Shown here piece after piece: positions 8,431 to 17,103 of a stretch of DNA of 59,406 nucleotides; the first letter of the stretch is position 1, and the number at the start of each line of letters is the position of its first letter. A program made the translations under genes and the position numbers. Source of the stretch: Candidatus Siliceabacter maunaloa (GTDB lineage: Bacteria > Actinomycetota > Thermoleophilia > Solirubrobacterales > Solirubrobacteraceae); NCBI GenBank assembly GCA_024330185.1, contig JANDLV010000024.1:1-59406 (forward strand), in the 5' to 3' direction. The notes below the pieces were generated by a model. That model saw only the letters and a list, made by a program, of their open reading frames with translations. It was not told where the DNA came from and ran no database searches.

Positions 8431-8826
8431 CTACTCGCCCCGTGCGAGGTCACGCAGTGCGCGTCGTCGATCGGGGTCGAGCTCCTCGATGTGGCGGGCG
8501 AAGTGCGCGAGGGCCTGCTCGCCGAACTGGTCGACGAGCGCGACAACCTCAGCACGCGTGCGGGCCTCGAGGTAGGCGTCGCGCGTCACGGCCGGGGAAT
8601 AGAGGTCCGCCTTGCCCCTCCGGCGGCGGCTGAGCAGGCCCTTCTGGGCGAGGCGATGCACCGTGGTCAGAAAGGTGGTGTAGGCGCGTTGCTTGGTCGT
8701 GCGGGCGTTGACGGCTCGCATGAGGTCGCGTACCGAGATCTCGCCAGCCGTCCACAGCTCCTCCATGAGTTCCGCCTCGAGTCCCTGCACGGCAGGCGGC
8801 GGAGAGACGGATCGACCTCTGGCCAC
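8431..8826 (-). CDS. BlaI/MecI/CopY-family repressor
   Basis: A 131-aa winged-helix repressor of the penicillinase-repressor family: LEAELMEELW at the N-terminus, then RAYTTFLTTVHRLAQKGLL as recognition helix and wing start, and a C-terminal dimerisation helix. The GTG at 8826 is the only start consistent with the family N-terminus. It lies 11 bp after the CDF exporter on the same strand, and the operon start carries the GCTACTACA-like box. There is no M56 sensor protease beside this copy. It is closely similar to the second copy at 27556-27948. Confidence 0.87.
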   Translation of the reverse strand: MARGRSVSPPPAVQGLEAELMEELWTAGEISVRDLMRAVNARTTKQRAYTTFLTTVHRLAQKGLLSRRRRGKADLYSPAVTRDAYLEARTRAEVVALVDQFGEQALAHFARHIEELDPDRRRALRDLARGE

Positions 8827-8837
8827 GACGCTGGAGC

Positions 8838-9803
8838 CTAGAGGCGCCGGATCACCGCAGGCGTGCCCCTCGGCCGGGTTCGGGGGGCCTGACGCTGCTG
8901 TGGCATCGCGAGCTCGATGAGCCCGCCGTTGCCCGCGTGATCGACCTGCAACGTCGTGTGGTCGATCCCGAAGTCGTCGTGCAGCATCGCCTCCAGCCGT
9001 CGGCGCACCGCGTGGCAGTCGTCGTCGCGTCCGACGAGCACGTGCGCGGCCAGGGCCGGGAAGCCCGAGGTGATCGTCCAGATGTGAAGGTCGTGGACCT
9101 CTGCCACGCCGGGCTCCTGCGCCAGGCGCCGGCCCACCTGGTCGGCGTCCAGGCCGGGCGGGGCCTCCTCGAGCAGGATGCGGGTGGCGTCGCGCAGGAT
9201 GCTCCACGAGCTGCCCACGACCAGCAGCCCGATCCCGACGCTGATGAGGGGATCCACATAGCGCCAGCCCGTGAGCAGGATGACCACGGCGCTGATGATG
9301 ACCCCGACGGAGCCGGCCAGGTCGGCGAGCACGTGGCGGAAGGCAGCCGACTTGTTGAGGCTCTCGCCCTCGGAGCGCATCAGGATGGCGGCGGCGGCGA
9401 GGTTGACCAGCAGACCGAGTACCGCCACCACGAGCAGCCAGCCCCCCAGCACCTCCGGCGGATCCTGCAGTCGCCGGTAGGCCTCGATGAAGATCCACAC
9501 CGAGATCGCCACCAGCGTGACCCCGTTGAACAGGGCGGCCAGGATCTCCGCGCGCTTGAGCCCGAACGTGCGCACGGCGGTGGCGGGACGCCCGGCGAGC
9601 CACATGGCGCCCAGCGCCAGGGCGAGCGAGAGGGAGTCCGACAGCATGTGCCCGGCGTCGGCCAGCAGGGCGAGGCTGCCGGTGAGGAGCCCACCCACCA
9701 CCTCCGCGCCGGCGAAGCCGGTCGTGAGGATCAGCGCCAGGCCGAGCGCGCGCCTATCGGCGGAGCGGCCCTCCGGGTGGCTGTGATCGTGAGCATGTCC
9801 CAT
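8838..9803 (-). CDS. CDF-family cation efflux protein (CzcD/ZitB-like)
   Basis: A cation-diffusion-facilitator antiporter of about 321 aa from the ATG at 9803, giving the His-rich N-terminus MGHAHDHSHPEG. Six membrane helices are visible with the zinc-site motifs HxxxD-type LLADAGHMLSDS (helix 2) and RHVLADLAGSVG (helix 5), then a cytoplasmic ferredoxin-like domain with EVHDLHIWTI. It exports Zn/Co/Cd or similar. It is the first gene of an operon with a BlaI-type repressor, and its start sits 4 bp from the regulatory box. A further in-frame ATG at 9848 would read through that box and is less likely. Confidence 0.9.
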   Translation of the reverse strand: MGHAHDHSHPEGRSADRRALGLALILTTGFAGAEVVGGLLTGSLALLADAGHMLSDSLSLALALGAMWLAGRPATAVRTFGLKRAEILAALFNGVTLVAISVWIFIEAYRRLQDPPEVLGGWLLVVAVLGLLVNLAAAAILMRSEGESLNKSAAFRHVLADLAGSVGVIISAVVILLTGWRYVDPLISVGIGLLVVGSSWSILRDATRILLEEAPPGLDADQVGRRLAQEPGVAEVHDLHIWTITSGFPALAAHVLVGRDDDCHAVRRRLEAMLHDDFGIDHTTLQVDHAGNGGLIELAMPQQRQAPRTRPRGTPAVIRRL

Positions 9804-9807
9804 CGGC

Positions 9808-9815
9808 TGTAGTAG
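9808..9815 (-). promoter_or_regulatory. CTACTACA box at CDF exporter start
   Basis: Reads TCTACTACAGCC toward the CDF gene, ending 4 bp before its ATG, so the transcript is probably leaderless. One of six boxes of this form in the window, all in the same orientation relative to the downstream gene. A BlaI-family target is inferred from the neighbouring repressor and the resemblance to TACTACA half-sites. Confidence 0.55.
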
Positions 9816-9846
9816 ATTAGCCGCCTGCCCCTTCGGCGATCGAAGC

Positions 9847-10527
9847 ATGACTCGATCATCGGTGGAGCGCGTAACCGTTCTACCCCGCCTCAGGGAAGTG
9901 TGGGACGCTCGCGCGATGCCGCTCGTTGCGCTGGCGCTGTGCCTCGTCTACCTCCTGCTGGTCTTCGGCCTGCGCAGCCTGCTGCGTTGGCGGAGCACCG
10001 GATCGAGCGGCCTGACGCCGCCGGGTGGGCGCCGCTACGAGGAGGGCGCGGCCGACGCGCTCTTCCTGGTCGGCCTGCTGCTCGACCTGGGCGCGCCGTT
10101 GCTGGTCATCGCGGGGGCACTACCGGTGCTCGAGGGACTGGCCGGGGTGACGGCGACCGTGATCGGCAGCCTTCTGTTCGCGGGCGCCATCGCGCTCGCG
10201 CTCATGGCCCAGCACGAGATGGGTGCGGCCTGGCGCACGGGCGTCGTCTCGGAGTCCGACGATCCGCTGGTCGTCTCCGGCCCCTTCGCCCTGGTGCGCC
10301 ACCCTGTCTACACCGCGACGCTCGTGGCCTCGCTCGCCGTGGCCCTAATCGTGCCCACCGCCCTCGCCGTCCTGGCCCTCGCGGCGTGCGTCGCCGGGCT
10401 CGAGCTGCAGACCCGCGCCGTCGAGGAGCCCCACCTGCTCAGCCGTCACGGCGAGGCCTACCGCGCCTACGCGCGGCGCACGGGTCGCTTCGCCCCCCTG
10501 CTCGGCCGCCTGCGCGTCCCCCGCTGA
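9847..10527 (+). CDS. Isoprenylcysteine carboxyl methyltransferase (ICMT)-like membrane protein
   Basis: A 226-aa membrane protein. The C-terminal half shows the ICMT/PEMT-type fold: GPFALVRHPVYTA (RHPxY motif) followed by ELQTRAVEEPHLLSRHGEAYRAYARR, with the EEP and YxxY residues that bind SAM in this family. About five hydrophobic helices. Its true substrate cannot be told; bacterial members often sit beside metal-resistance genes. It is divergent from the CDF gene. ATG 9847 and ATG 9916 are both possible starts; the second removes a non-hydrophobic N-terminus. A strong bidirectional terminator follows. Confidence 0.75.
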   Translation: MTRSSVERVTVLPRLREVWDARAMPLVALALCLVYLLLVFGLRSLLRWRSTGSSGLTPPGGRRYEEGAADALFLVGLLLDLGAPLLVIAGALPVLEGLAGVTATVIGSLLFAGAIALALMAQHEMGAAWRTGVVSESDDPLVVSGPFALVRHPVYTATLVASLAVALIVPTALAVLALAACVAGLELQTRAVEEPHLLSRHGEAYRAYARRTGRFAPLLGRLRVPR

Positions 10528-10541
10528 CGCCCGGCTTGCCG

Positions 10542-10574
10542 GCGCCGGCGGTCGCGCGTGGCGACCGCCGGCGC
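10542..10574. terminator. Strong bidirectional hairpin terminator
   Basis: A perfect 14-bp GC-rich stem (10542-10555 with 10561-10574) and a 5-base loop lie between the convergent ICMT-like gene and the DUF305 lipoprotein gene. There is no long T-run, which is common in very GC-rich genomes. Confidence 0.75.
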
Positions 10575-10589
10575 TTCGGTCTGCCGACC

Positions 10590-11150
10590 TCAGGCTGCTG
10601 CTCGCTCGCGCAGGATCATGGTCATCTCCATGATCTCCTGGCGCTGCGTGGTCTTGATCTCCTGAGCGAGCTCCCGTGCGGGCCCGAAGCTGCCCTTCAT
10701 GATCTCCATCTGCGACATCGGGACGGCCGCGGAGTGGTGAGGGATCATGTTCGTGAGGAAGACCGTCTCGAGCTCTCGGGGCGTCTCGGCTGCGCGCTCA
10801 GCGGCGACGTTCATGTCCCAGACCTGCTGCTGGTCGGGCGGAGCGGGCATCTCGGGCGCCTCGAAGCGGCGCAGGAACCCCTGCATCTCGGCGATCTCAC
10901 TCTGTTGCGCCTCGACGATCTCGCGGGCGATCTGCAGGATCTGCGGATCCTCCCCGCGCTCGAGCAGGACCTCCGAGGTGCGTAGTGCCTGCATGTGGTG
11001 TGGAAGCATGTTCTGCACGAAGCTGACGTCGGTCGCGTTGAACGGTCGATCGCTCGTCTCCGCGTTCTCTGCGTCGCCGCCACAAGCAGCGATGACCAGG
11101 CTGGCGGTCACCAGCAGGGCTCCCAGGAGGGCAGTGCGTGGACGTGGCAT
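10590..11150 (-). CDS. DUF305-domain lipoprotein
   Basis: A 186-aa exported lipoprotein: signal peptide with lipobox VIAAC, then two DUF305-type helical halves marked by NMLPHHMQA and NMIPHHSAA (MxPHHxxA). The His/Met pairs make metal, probably copper, binding plausible, but the biochemical role of DUF305 is not established. The ATG has a strong ribosome site (AAGGAG, about 6 bp upstream). It is divergent from copCD across a 119-bp region that holds a CTACTAC box. A second, larger DUF305 protein lies at 18863-19570. Confidence 0.87.
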   Translation of the reverse strand: MPRPRTALLGALLVTASLVIAACGGDAENAETSDRPFNATDVSFVQNMLPHHMQALRTSEVLLERGEDPQILQIAREIVEAQQSEIAEMQGFLRRFEAPEMPAPPDQQQVWDMNVAAERAAETPRELETVFLTNMIPHHSAAVPMSQMEIMKGSFGPARELAQEIKTTQRQEIMEMTMILRERAAA

Positions 11151-11248
11151 GAAGGATCTCCTTGTCTTGGAACCTAGGCGCTCCCTGGGGTGCGCAGCGA
11201 GGCGCCTCCGTGGATGCTCTGTCGAGGGCTACCCGTGCGAGCGCCCTG

Positions 11249-11256
11249 CTACTACG
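11249..11256 (+). promoter_or_regulatory. CTACTACG box before copCD
   Basis: Reads TGCTACTACGCTCC toward copCD, 13 bp before its ATG. It lies in a GCTAC...GTAGC inverted repeat (11249-11253 and 11263-11267). It is nearly identical to the box before the SHOCT gene (GGCTACTACACTCC). Confidence 0.55.
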
Positions 11257-11269
11257 CTCCACGTAGCTG

Positions 11270-13464
11270 ATGCGTCGCCTGCTCCTCGCCGTCCCGGCCG
11301 TCGCGCTCGCGGGGCTCGTCCTCGCACCCGCTGCGTGGGGCCACGCCGCCTTCGTCGGGTCCACGCCCGAGCCCGGCCAGCGTCTCGAGGCCTCGCCGCA
11401 GGAGCTGTCGCTGAGGTTCACCGAGCCGCTCATCGAGGATCTCTCCCGTGCCACGCTGGTGGCCGAGGCGGGCGACCGCGAGGTGCCCGCACGCGTCGAG
11501 ATCACGGCGCAGCGCAGGATGACGGTGACCCCCGTCGACCCGCTCGCCCGTGGTGCCTACCGCGTGCAGTGGCGCTCGGTCTCGCCGCTGGACGGCCATG
11601 CGCTCGAGGGGAGGGTGTCCTTCGGCGTGCGCGCGGCCGCGGTGAGGGGCGCAGGCTCGCTGGAGCAGAGCCCGCTGGCCCGGCAGGGCTGGATCCGCGT
11701 GGTCATGCGCCTGGCGCTGTACGCCTTCGGGCTGACCTTCGCCGCCGCCCTGCTCCTCGCGCTCGTGCTCGGCGGTCGCGGGTGGCTGGCGCCCCGCCAG
11801 GTCGACGGGGCCGTCGACGGGCCGGCGGTGCGCGCCCGCCAGCAGCGCCTGACCGGCGACCTGGCCTGGCTGACCGTCGGGGCCGCTGTGGGCATCGTGC
11901 TCGCCGAGGCCATCGACGCGGCGGACGGGCTCGATCCCGCGCGGATGAGCGTCTACCTGCTGGACAGCCCCGCGGGCGCCGCCCGGACCGGGTTGGTGCT
12001 GCTGGCCCTCGCGGCGGCGCTGGCGTGGCGGCAGCGTCCGCGCACGGGGGCCGCCCTGATCGTCCTGGCCCTGGGGGCGATCGCGGCGTCGGGGCACGCC
12101 GCCTCGGCGACGCCGCGCCTGGCCGCGATCGCCAACGACTGGCTGCACCTGCTGGGCGGTGCGCTGTGGCTGGGCGGGATGGCCTTCCTCGCCGCCGTCT
12201 GGGGGCCGAGCCTGCGCCGCGGCGGGGATGGCGCGCGCCGCGCGGTCGCGCGCCACGTGCTTCCCGCCTTCGGACGCGTCGCCCTGCCCGCCTTCGTGCT
12301 GGTGGCGGGTACGGGCCTGGTGAGCCTGATCCTGCAGCTCGGTTCGCCCAGCGCCCTGTGGACGACCGACTACGGCCGGCTCCTCGCTGTGAAGATCGTC
12401 GTGGTGGGACTGATCGCGCTGGCCAGCGCCGTGCACGCCCTGCGCCTGCGCCCGCGCCTGCTGGCCGTCCATCCGCCTCCGCGCGAGCGAGACGTGCGGC
12501 GCCACTGGCGCCTGGTGCGCGCCGAGCCCGCGATGGCCCTGGCGTCGTGGCCGCCGTCGCGCTCCTGGTGGCCTTCCCGTTGTCGCCCAGCCAGCTCGGC
12601 GAGGCCCGTGACGCCCAGGCCGCGTCGCCCTGCGACCCCTGCCCGCTGCCCCGCCCGGCGGCCGACCAGCTCCCGGTGGCCGCCGACGCGGGCATGCAGC
12701 TCGTCGGCGCGTGGATCGGCCGCGACGGCGACCGGCTGAGCGGCGAGGTACGGGTGCTCGGACCTGACGGCGGGCCCTCCCGGGCCCCGTTTCGGGTGCT
12801 CGGGGCACGCACCGAGCCGTGCGGACCCGCCTGCCTGCGCTTCTCGACGCGCGCCGCGGCGGACGCCCTGGCGGTGGCGGTGCGCGAGCCCGGGCGCAGC
12901 CACCGCATCGAGCTGCCCACCCGCTGGGAGCAGGGCGCCGACGACCGGGCCCGGCGCATGCTCGAACGCGCGCAGCGGGCCATGCGCGACCTCGACACCG
13001 CGGTCGAGCGCGAGCGCGCGACCAGCGGGATCGGGCCGGGCGCACGCACGACCTATCGCATCCAGGCACCCGACCGCATGGCCTGGAGCACCGATCGCGG
13101 GATCCAGACGGTCGTGATCGGCGATCGCCAGTGGCGGCGCGCCCCCGGCCTGGGCCCGGGCTGGCACGAGGGCTCCTACGGGGGCGGCCTGGCCTTCCGC
13201 ACGCGCACCTGGTTTCGCTGGACCCCATTCGCGCGGTCCGTCCGCCTGCTGGGGATCGAGCGCGTCGACGGACGACGCCTCGCCCGTCTCGCCCTCTTCG
13301 ACGAGGGAACGCCGGTGTGGATGGGCATGGCCGTCGATCTAGAGACCTACCGGGTCCTTCGCGTCCGCTCGCTGACGCCGTCGACCTTCACCACCACCAG
13401 GACGTCCGACTTCGATGAGCCCATGGACATCGTCACCCCCGAGGAGGCCAGTGATGGACGTTGA
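11270..13464 (+). CDS. CopC-CopD fusion with C-terminal extracytoplasmic domain (single-base frameshift)
   Basis: After a signal peptide, a CopC domain begins at GHAAFVGSTPEPG (the His next to the signal site is a Cu ligand) and ends with SPLDGHALEGRVSFGV. A CopD domain of about eight membrane helices follows (HAASA; NDWLHLLGGALWLGGM). The frame then breaks near base 12541: the first frame runs out at 12739, while the natural continuation (VVAAVALLVAFPLSPSQL) is in another frame and runs to 13464. One missing G at the GG of 12541-12542 would restore about 731 codons. The final 230 residues resemble a LolA-like lipid/protein-carrier domain. Copper import/delivery to exported enzymes is inferred. 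Sequencing error or real mutation cannot be separated here. Confidence 0.8.
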
Positions 13465-14116
13465 GCAGGAACGAGGCGGACCGTTGAGGTTGCTGGGCCG
13501 CGGCTTGGCCGTCGTCCTGGCCGTCGCCTTCCTCGCACTGCTGGTCTACGGCGTGCTCACGCAGGCGCCCGACCCGGCGATCGACGACGCCCTCGCGAAC
13601 GGACGCGCCGCCCCCGCGCCGGGCTTCAGCCTCGAGGTCCTCGAGCGCGGTGAGCCCGGCGAGCGGCTGGAGGCGGCCTGGCGCCGCGCCGCGCAGGACG
13701 GCACGGTGGACCTCCGCGAGCTGCGCGGCACCCCGGTGATGATCAACTTCTGGGCGTCGTGGTGCCCACCCTGTCGCGAGGAGGCCCCGCTCCTGCAGCG
13801 CGGCTGGGAGCAGGCCCGCGAGCGGGGGGTGCTCTTCGTGGGGATCGACATGCAGGACGTGCGTGAGGACGCCCGCGACTTCATCGCGCAGTTCGGGCTG
13901 ACCTTTCCCCATGTCCGCGACCTCAACGACGACACGGCCCGTGCCTGGGGGGCCGCCGGCATTCCCGAGACCTTCTTCCTGGACGCCGGGGGCCGGGTGG
14001 TCAGCCACGTGGTGGGCGCGATCAACCCCCAGCAGATGCGCACGGGCATCGAGGCGGCGGCGACGGGCCGTGTGGTGGGCGCCGTGCGTGGCGGGGAGCA
14101 GCGGCCGCCACGGTAG
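13454..14116 (+). CDS. TlpA/ResA-like membrane-anchored thioredoxin
   Basis: A 220-aa protein: one N-terminal membrane anchor, then a thioredoxin fold with active site WASWCPPC and cis-Pro segment AGIPETFFLD. Such proteins reduce apocytochromes or copper-site cysteines outside the membrane. The ATG at 13454 has GAGGAGG 6-7 bp upstream; an earlier ATG at 13415 would lie deep in the previous gene. It overlaps copCD by 11 bp, so it may serve cuproprotein maturation. Confidence 0.85.
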   Translation: MDVEQERGGPLRLLGRGLAVVLAVAFLALLVYGVLTQAPDPAIDDALANGRAAPAPGFSLEVLERGEPGERLEAAWRRAAQDGTVDLRELRGTPVMINFWASWCPPCREEAPLLQRGWEQARERGVLFVGIDMQDVREDARDFIAQFGLTFPHVRDLNDDTARAWGAAGIPETFFLDAGGRVVSHVVGAINPQQMRTGIEAAATGRVVGAVRGGEQRPPR

Positions 14117-14159
14117 GCATGTGCTGGATCTTGCTCCGACCGAAGGAGTCCGCAGTCGG

Positions 14160-14765
14160 TCAAGCCTCCGCATGGCCTGAGCCGCCCGCGCCGTGGAGGA
14201 CGTCGCGCTGGTCGATGATGTCCTGTGCGATGGCGCCGAGGCTGAGGTTGCGGTTGCGTGCGGCGCGCTGGAGGCGTGCGTGCGCATCGGCTTCGGAGAG
14301 GCTGAATGCGTCCATGAGCAGGCCCTTGGCGCGTTCGACGAGCTTGCGGTCGGCCAGCAACCGGCGTGCCCGCTCTACCTCGGCCTCGAGGGCCAGCAGA
14401 TCCTCGTGGCGCGCGGCCGCGACGCGGATGGCCGCGTCGAGTTGGCGGTCGTCGATGGGCTTGGTCAGGTAGGCAGCCGCACCGCTGGCCACGGAGCGGT
14501 CCACGAGCTGAGGATCATCCACGCCGGTGAGGATCACGACAGGCCGCCGGCGCCCTTCGGCGGCCAGCGCCGCGGCGGCAGCGAGACCGTCGAGGCGCGG
14601 CATGTCGATGTCGAAGAGATACAGGTCGGGTGTGTCGACCCGGGCGACGTTGACGGCTTCGACGCCGTCGTGGGCGGGTCCGATCGGTTGGTGGCCGAGC
14701 CGACGCAGGCGCTCGGCGAGCCCAAGCGCGATGATCGGCTCGTCCTCGGCGATCAGGATGCGCAT
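14160..14765 (-). CDS. ANTAR-domain response regulator (PdtaR-like)
   Basis: A 201-aa regulator. The receiver domain has the acidic pair in IAEDEP, the phosphorylated Asp in LFDIDMP, Thr in VILTG and Lys in YLTKP. The C-terminus is an ANTAR domain (LADRKLVERAKGLLMD, then the Leu/Ala-rich helices to DIIDQR), which binds paired hairpins in nascent RNA and stops transcription termination. The gene overlaps the partner kinase by 13 bp. Confidence 0.9.
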   Translation of the reverse strand: MRILIAEDEPIIALGLAERLRRLGHQPIGPAHDGVEAVNVARVDTPDLYLFDIDMPRLDGLAAAAALAAEGRRRPVVILTGVDDPQLVDRSVASGAAAYLTKPIDDRQLDAAIRVAAARHEDLLALEAEVERARRLLADRKLVERAKGLLMDAFSLSEADAHARLQRAARNRNLSLGAIAQDIIDQRDVLHGAGGSGHAEA

Positions 14766-15865
14766 CGGTCGGCGTCGAAGCGGACTTCCGCGCGCGTGCC
14801 GGCGGGAGTCGTGGAGGACAGGGTGAAGCTGCCCTGCAGGCCTCGTCCGACGATCTGGCGCACGAGTTGCAGTCCGAGGTGCTCGGTGTGGTGGCGTGGC
14901 GTATTGCCGGCATCGAGCACCTCGAGCACCATGGGATCTCGACCGTGCAGAAGCACCCGGATCGGCGGACTGCCGTGGCGCGCCGCGTTGGCGATCAGCT
15001 CGTTCGCGACGATGCCGAGCTGTTGCGCGCAGGTTGGGCCGAGGTCGCGCTCCTCCGCCACGATCTGAGCGTCCACCGCCGCCGCAGCGGTGATGGCTTC
15101 GAGCAGCGCAGGCGCGCTGACCGCTGCTCCGCGGCGCTCGGCCAGGAGTTGGTGCACGGCGGCGATCGACCGGATCCGCTCGGCCGTCTCGTCGAAGGTC
15201 TCGGCGCCGGCGCCGGCGTCCGCCGGTCGGCCGAGCAGCAGGATGTCGGCCACCGTCTGCAGGCTGTTCTTCACGCGGTGATGGGACTCGGCGAGCAGCG
15301 TGTGCTCGAGGTCCGCGCGAGCGCTCGCTCGAGCGCGGGCCGCCGCTTCGCGCTTGACCATCCGGGCCAGTGCGAGCGCGAGCGTCGTCGCGGCCGCCAG
15401 CAGCGCCACGCGCATTGCCAACGCACCCGCCTCCAGGGCACCGGGCGCCAGCGCCATGACGGCGAGGTACGCGATCCCGGCTACGGCGAGCCACACTGCG
15501 CGGCGCCGGCCGCTATGCACGGTGGCCAGGAACGGTGCGACCAGGAACAGCAGCAGATCGAAGCCGGCGTGCGCTCCCGCCGTGAGGACCAACGCGCTGA
15601 CGAACGCGAGCAGGCCGCCCGACCACGCGTCGAGCAGCAGGTGGCCGCGGCTCGCCGTCAGCCGGCGCTCCCACGGCACGAGCATCATCGCGGCGTTGAT
15701 CGCGGCGGCCGCGCCCGTCAGGGCGAGCGGCGGCGCCAGGCTGTGGGTCGGCAGTCCGAGGGCAAGCCCCGCCAACACCGCGGTGATCGACAGCCAGCCG
15801 AGCCAGAAGCCGGCGCGCAGCGCCGCCAGGCGGGTCTCGAGCTCGGCGGGGCGCTCTTCATGCAT
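14753..15865 (-). CDS. HisKA_2-type sensor histidine kinase (PdtaS-like)
   Basis: A 370-aa kinase: about six N-terminal membrane helices, a short coiled segment, then the phosphoacceptor motif ESHHRVKNSLQTVADIL of the HisKA_2/HWE-like group and an ATPase domain with IVANELIANAARHG (N box) and HLGLQLVRQIV. It should phosphorylate the ANTAR regulator encoded next. The membrane sensor region has no known ligand domain. The first gene of the pair starts at an ATG (15865); no operator was recognised. Confidence 0.88.
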   Translation of the reverse strand: MHEERPAELETRLAALRAGFWLGWLSITAVLAGLALGLPTHSLAPPLALTGAAAAINAAMMLVPWERRLTASRGHLLLDAWSGGLLAFVSALVLTAGAHAGFDLLLFLVAPFLATVHSGRRRAVWLAVAGIAYLAVMALAPGALEAGALAMRVALLAAATTLALALARMVKREAAARARASARADLEHTLLAESHHRVKNSLQTVADILLLGRPADAGAGAETFDETAERIRSIAAVHQLLAERRGAAVSAPALLEAITAAAAVDAQIVAEERDLGPTCAQQLGIVANELIANAARHGSPPIRVLLHGRDPMVLEVLDAGNTPRHHTEHLGLQLVRQIVGRGLQGSFTLSSTTPAGTRAEVRFDADRCAS

Positions 15866-15971
15866 GGGCCCAGCGTACGACCGTGCTAGCGTCCGGCACG
15901 GCGTCCACGACCGGCGCCGCCGAGGTCACGGCTGCCTCTCCTTTCCTTGACGTGCCCGAAAGGAGATCGCC

Positions 15972-16034
15972 GTGTTGGCCACCGAACTTGAGCTGGGCGA
16001 GACCGCGCCCGACGCCCGCCTCGCCCGCTGCTGA
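15972..16034 (+). CDS. 20-codon leader ORF before the Myb-repeat gene
   Basis: A GTG-started 20-codon frame with a strong ribosome site (AAAGGAG at 15959-15965) ends in TGA one base before the ATG of the next gene (TGAGATG). The next gene has no ribosome site of its own, so ribosomes leaving this frame could reinitiate there. The peptide starts MLATELELGETAPD, a little like redoxin N-termini, so it could also be a gene remnant. Function unproven. Confidence 0.4.
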   Translation: MLATELELGETAPDARLARC

Positions 16035-16035
16035 G

Positions 16036-17103
16036 ATGGCGCCCCGCTGGATGCCAGAGGAGGATCGTCTCCTGCGCACTCTCTACGCGGAGGGCACGCC
16101 GGTCCGGGCGATCGCCCGGCAGGCCGGCCGCTCCGAGGACGCGGTCAGTGAGCGACGGCGGACGCTGGGGATCGCACCCCGTCCGCGTAGTCGGGCGTGG
16201 ACCATGGCCGAGGACGAGTTCATCCGAGCCGGCGCAGCGATCGACCTGCCGGCGCCCGTGATCGCCGTGCGTCTGAGGCGTTCGCCGGAGGATGTTCGAC
16301 GGCGCCGGGGTGCGCTGGTTGGCGTCGCCCGGCTCGGGGCCCTCTACTCCGCCGGCGACGACGACGCGATCCGACGGTGTTGGGCGGATGGTGGGGACGT
16401 ACCTGCGCTGGCGCAGCGACTCGGTCGCTCCGCGGGCGCGATCCGGCTGCACGCGACGAAGCTCGGCCTGCACGATCCACCGTCCCGCCGGCGCTGGAGC
16501 CCAGCCGAGGACGCCGCTGTGCGCGACGGCTACGAGCTCGGGCTGACCTGTGAGCAGATCGTCCGGGAGCTGTCTGGACGGACGGCGCCCGCGGTCGCGG
16601 CGCGGGCCGCCAAGCTCGGCCTGGCGACCTACGCACGAGCCTGGACGCCCTCCGACGACCGAGCGCTTCGCCGGCTCAACCGTGACGGGGTGGGGCTCGT
16701 ACGCGCCGCACGGCTCCTCGCACGCACCCCGGAAGCGCTGCGCGCGCGCACGCGAAAACTGGGACTCGCGCCGCTGTACGCGCCGCCCCCCAAACGCCAG
16801 GGGCGGCCTTGGACGATCGACGAGGACGACCTGCTGGCGCTGCACGCCGGGCTCAACCCGGCCGCGCTGGCCGAGCTGGTCGAGCGCTCTCCCGAGGCGG
16901 TGACCCAGCGCCTGCGACGCCTCGGCCTGCGCCGGGGCGCCGAGCGTTCACCACATCACCCCGTGGCTGCCCGTAAGGGTCTCACTCCCGGCGAGCTGAC
17001 CATGGTCACTCGCGAGCTGCGAGTCGGCGGACCGCGACGGCGCCTCGCACTCGCTCAGAGACTTCACGTGCCACCCGCTGACCTCCGCCGCGTCACCGTA
17101 TGA
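16036..17103 (+). CDS. Protein of six to seven tandem Myb/SANT-like HTH repeats
   Basis: A 355-aa protein made almost entirely of repeats of about 42-50 residues, each beginning W-(T/S)-x-x-(E/D)-D and ending in a recognition-type helix with ...RR-x-LGL. Repeat starts are MPEEDRLLR, WTMAEDEFI, YSAGDDDAI, WSPAEDAAV, WTPSDDRAL, WTIDEDDLL and a weaker LTPGELTMV. Single Myb-like helices occur in phage and bacterial regulators, but an all-repeat array is uncommon. Sequence-specific DNA binding or DNA-coating is inferred; no enzymatic domain is present. Its stop overlaps the next start (ATGA). ATG 16036 is the start consistent with the first repeat. Confidence 0.75.
   Translation: MAPRWMPEEDRLLRTLYAEGTPVRAIARQAGRSEDAVSERRRTLGIAPRPRSRAWTMAEDEFIRAGAAIDLPAPVIAVRLRRSPEDVRRRRGALVGVARLGALYSAGDDDAIRRCWADGGDVPALAQRLGRSAGAIRLHATKLGLHDPPSRRRWSPAEDAAVRDGYELGLTCEQIVRELSGRTAPAVAARAAKLGLATYARAWTPSDDRALRRLNRDGVGLVRAARLLARTPEALRARTRKLGLAPLYAPPPKRQGRPWTIDEDDLLALHAGLNPAALAELVERSPEAVTQRLRRLGLRRGAERSPHHPVAARKGLTPGELTMVTRELRVGGPRRRLALAQRLHVPPADLRRVTV

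Noticed and set aside
11252-13228. 658-codon open frame opposite copCD
   Set aside because: Arg/Gly/Pro-rich shadow frame; CopC and CopD features are on the plus strand.
15972-16034. Remnant of a redoxin gene instead of a leader ORF
   Set aside because: Only about 14 residues resemble redoxin starts and no further redoxin sequence follows in any frame; kept as a leader ORF at low confidence.
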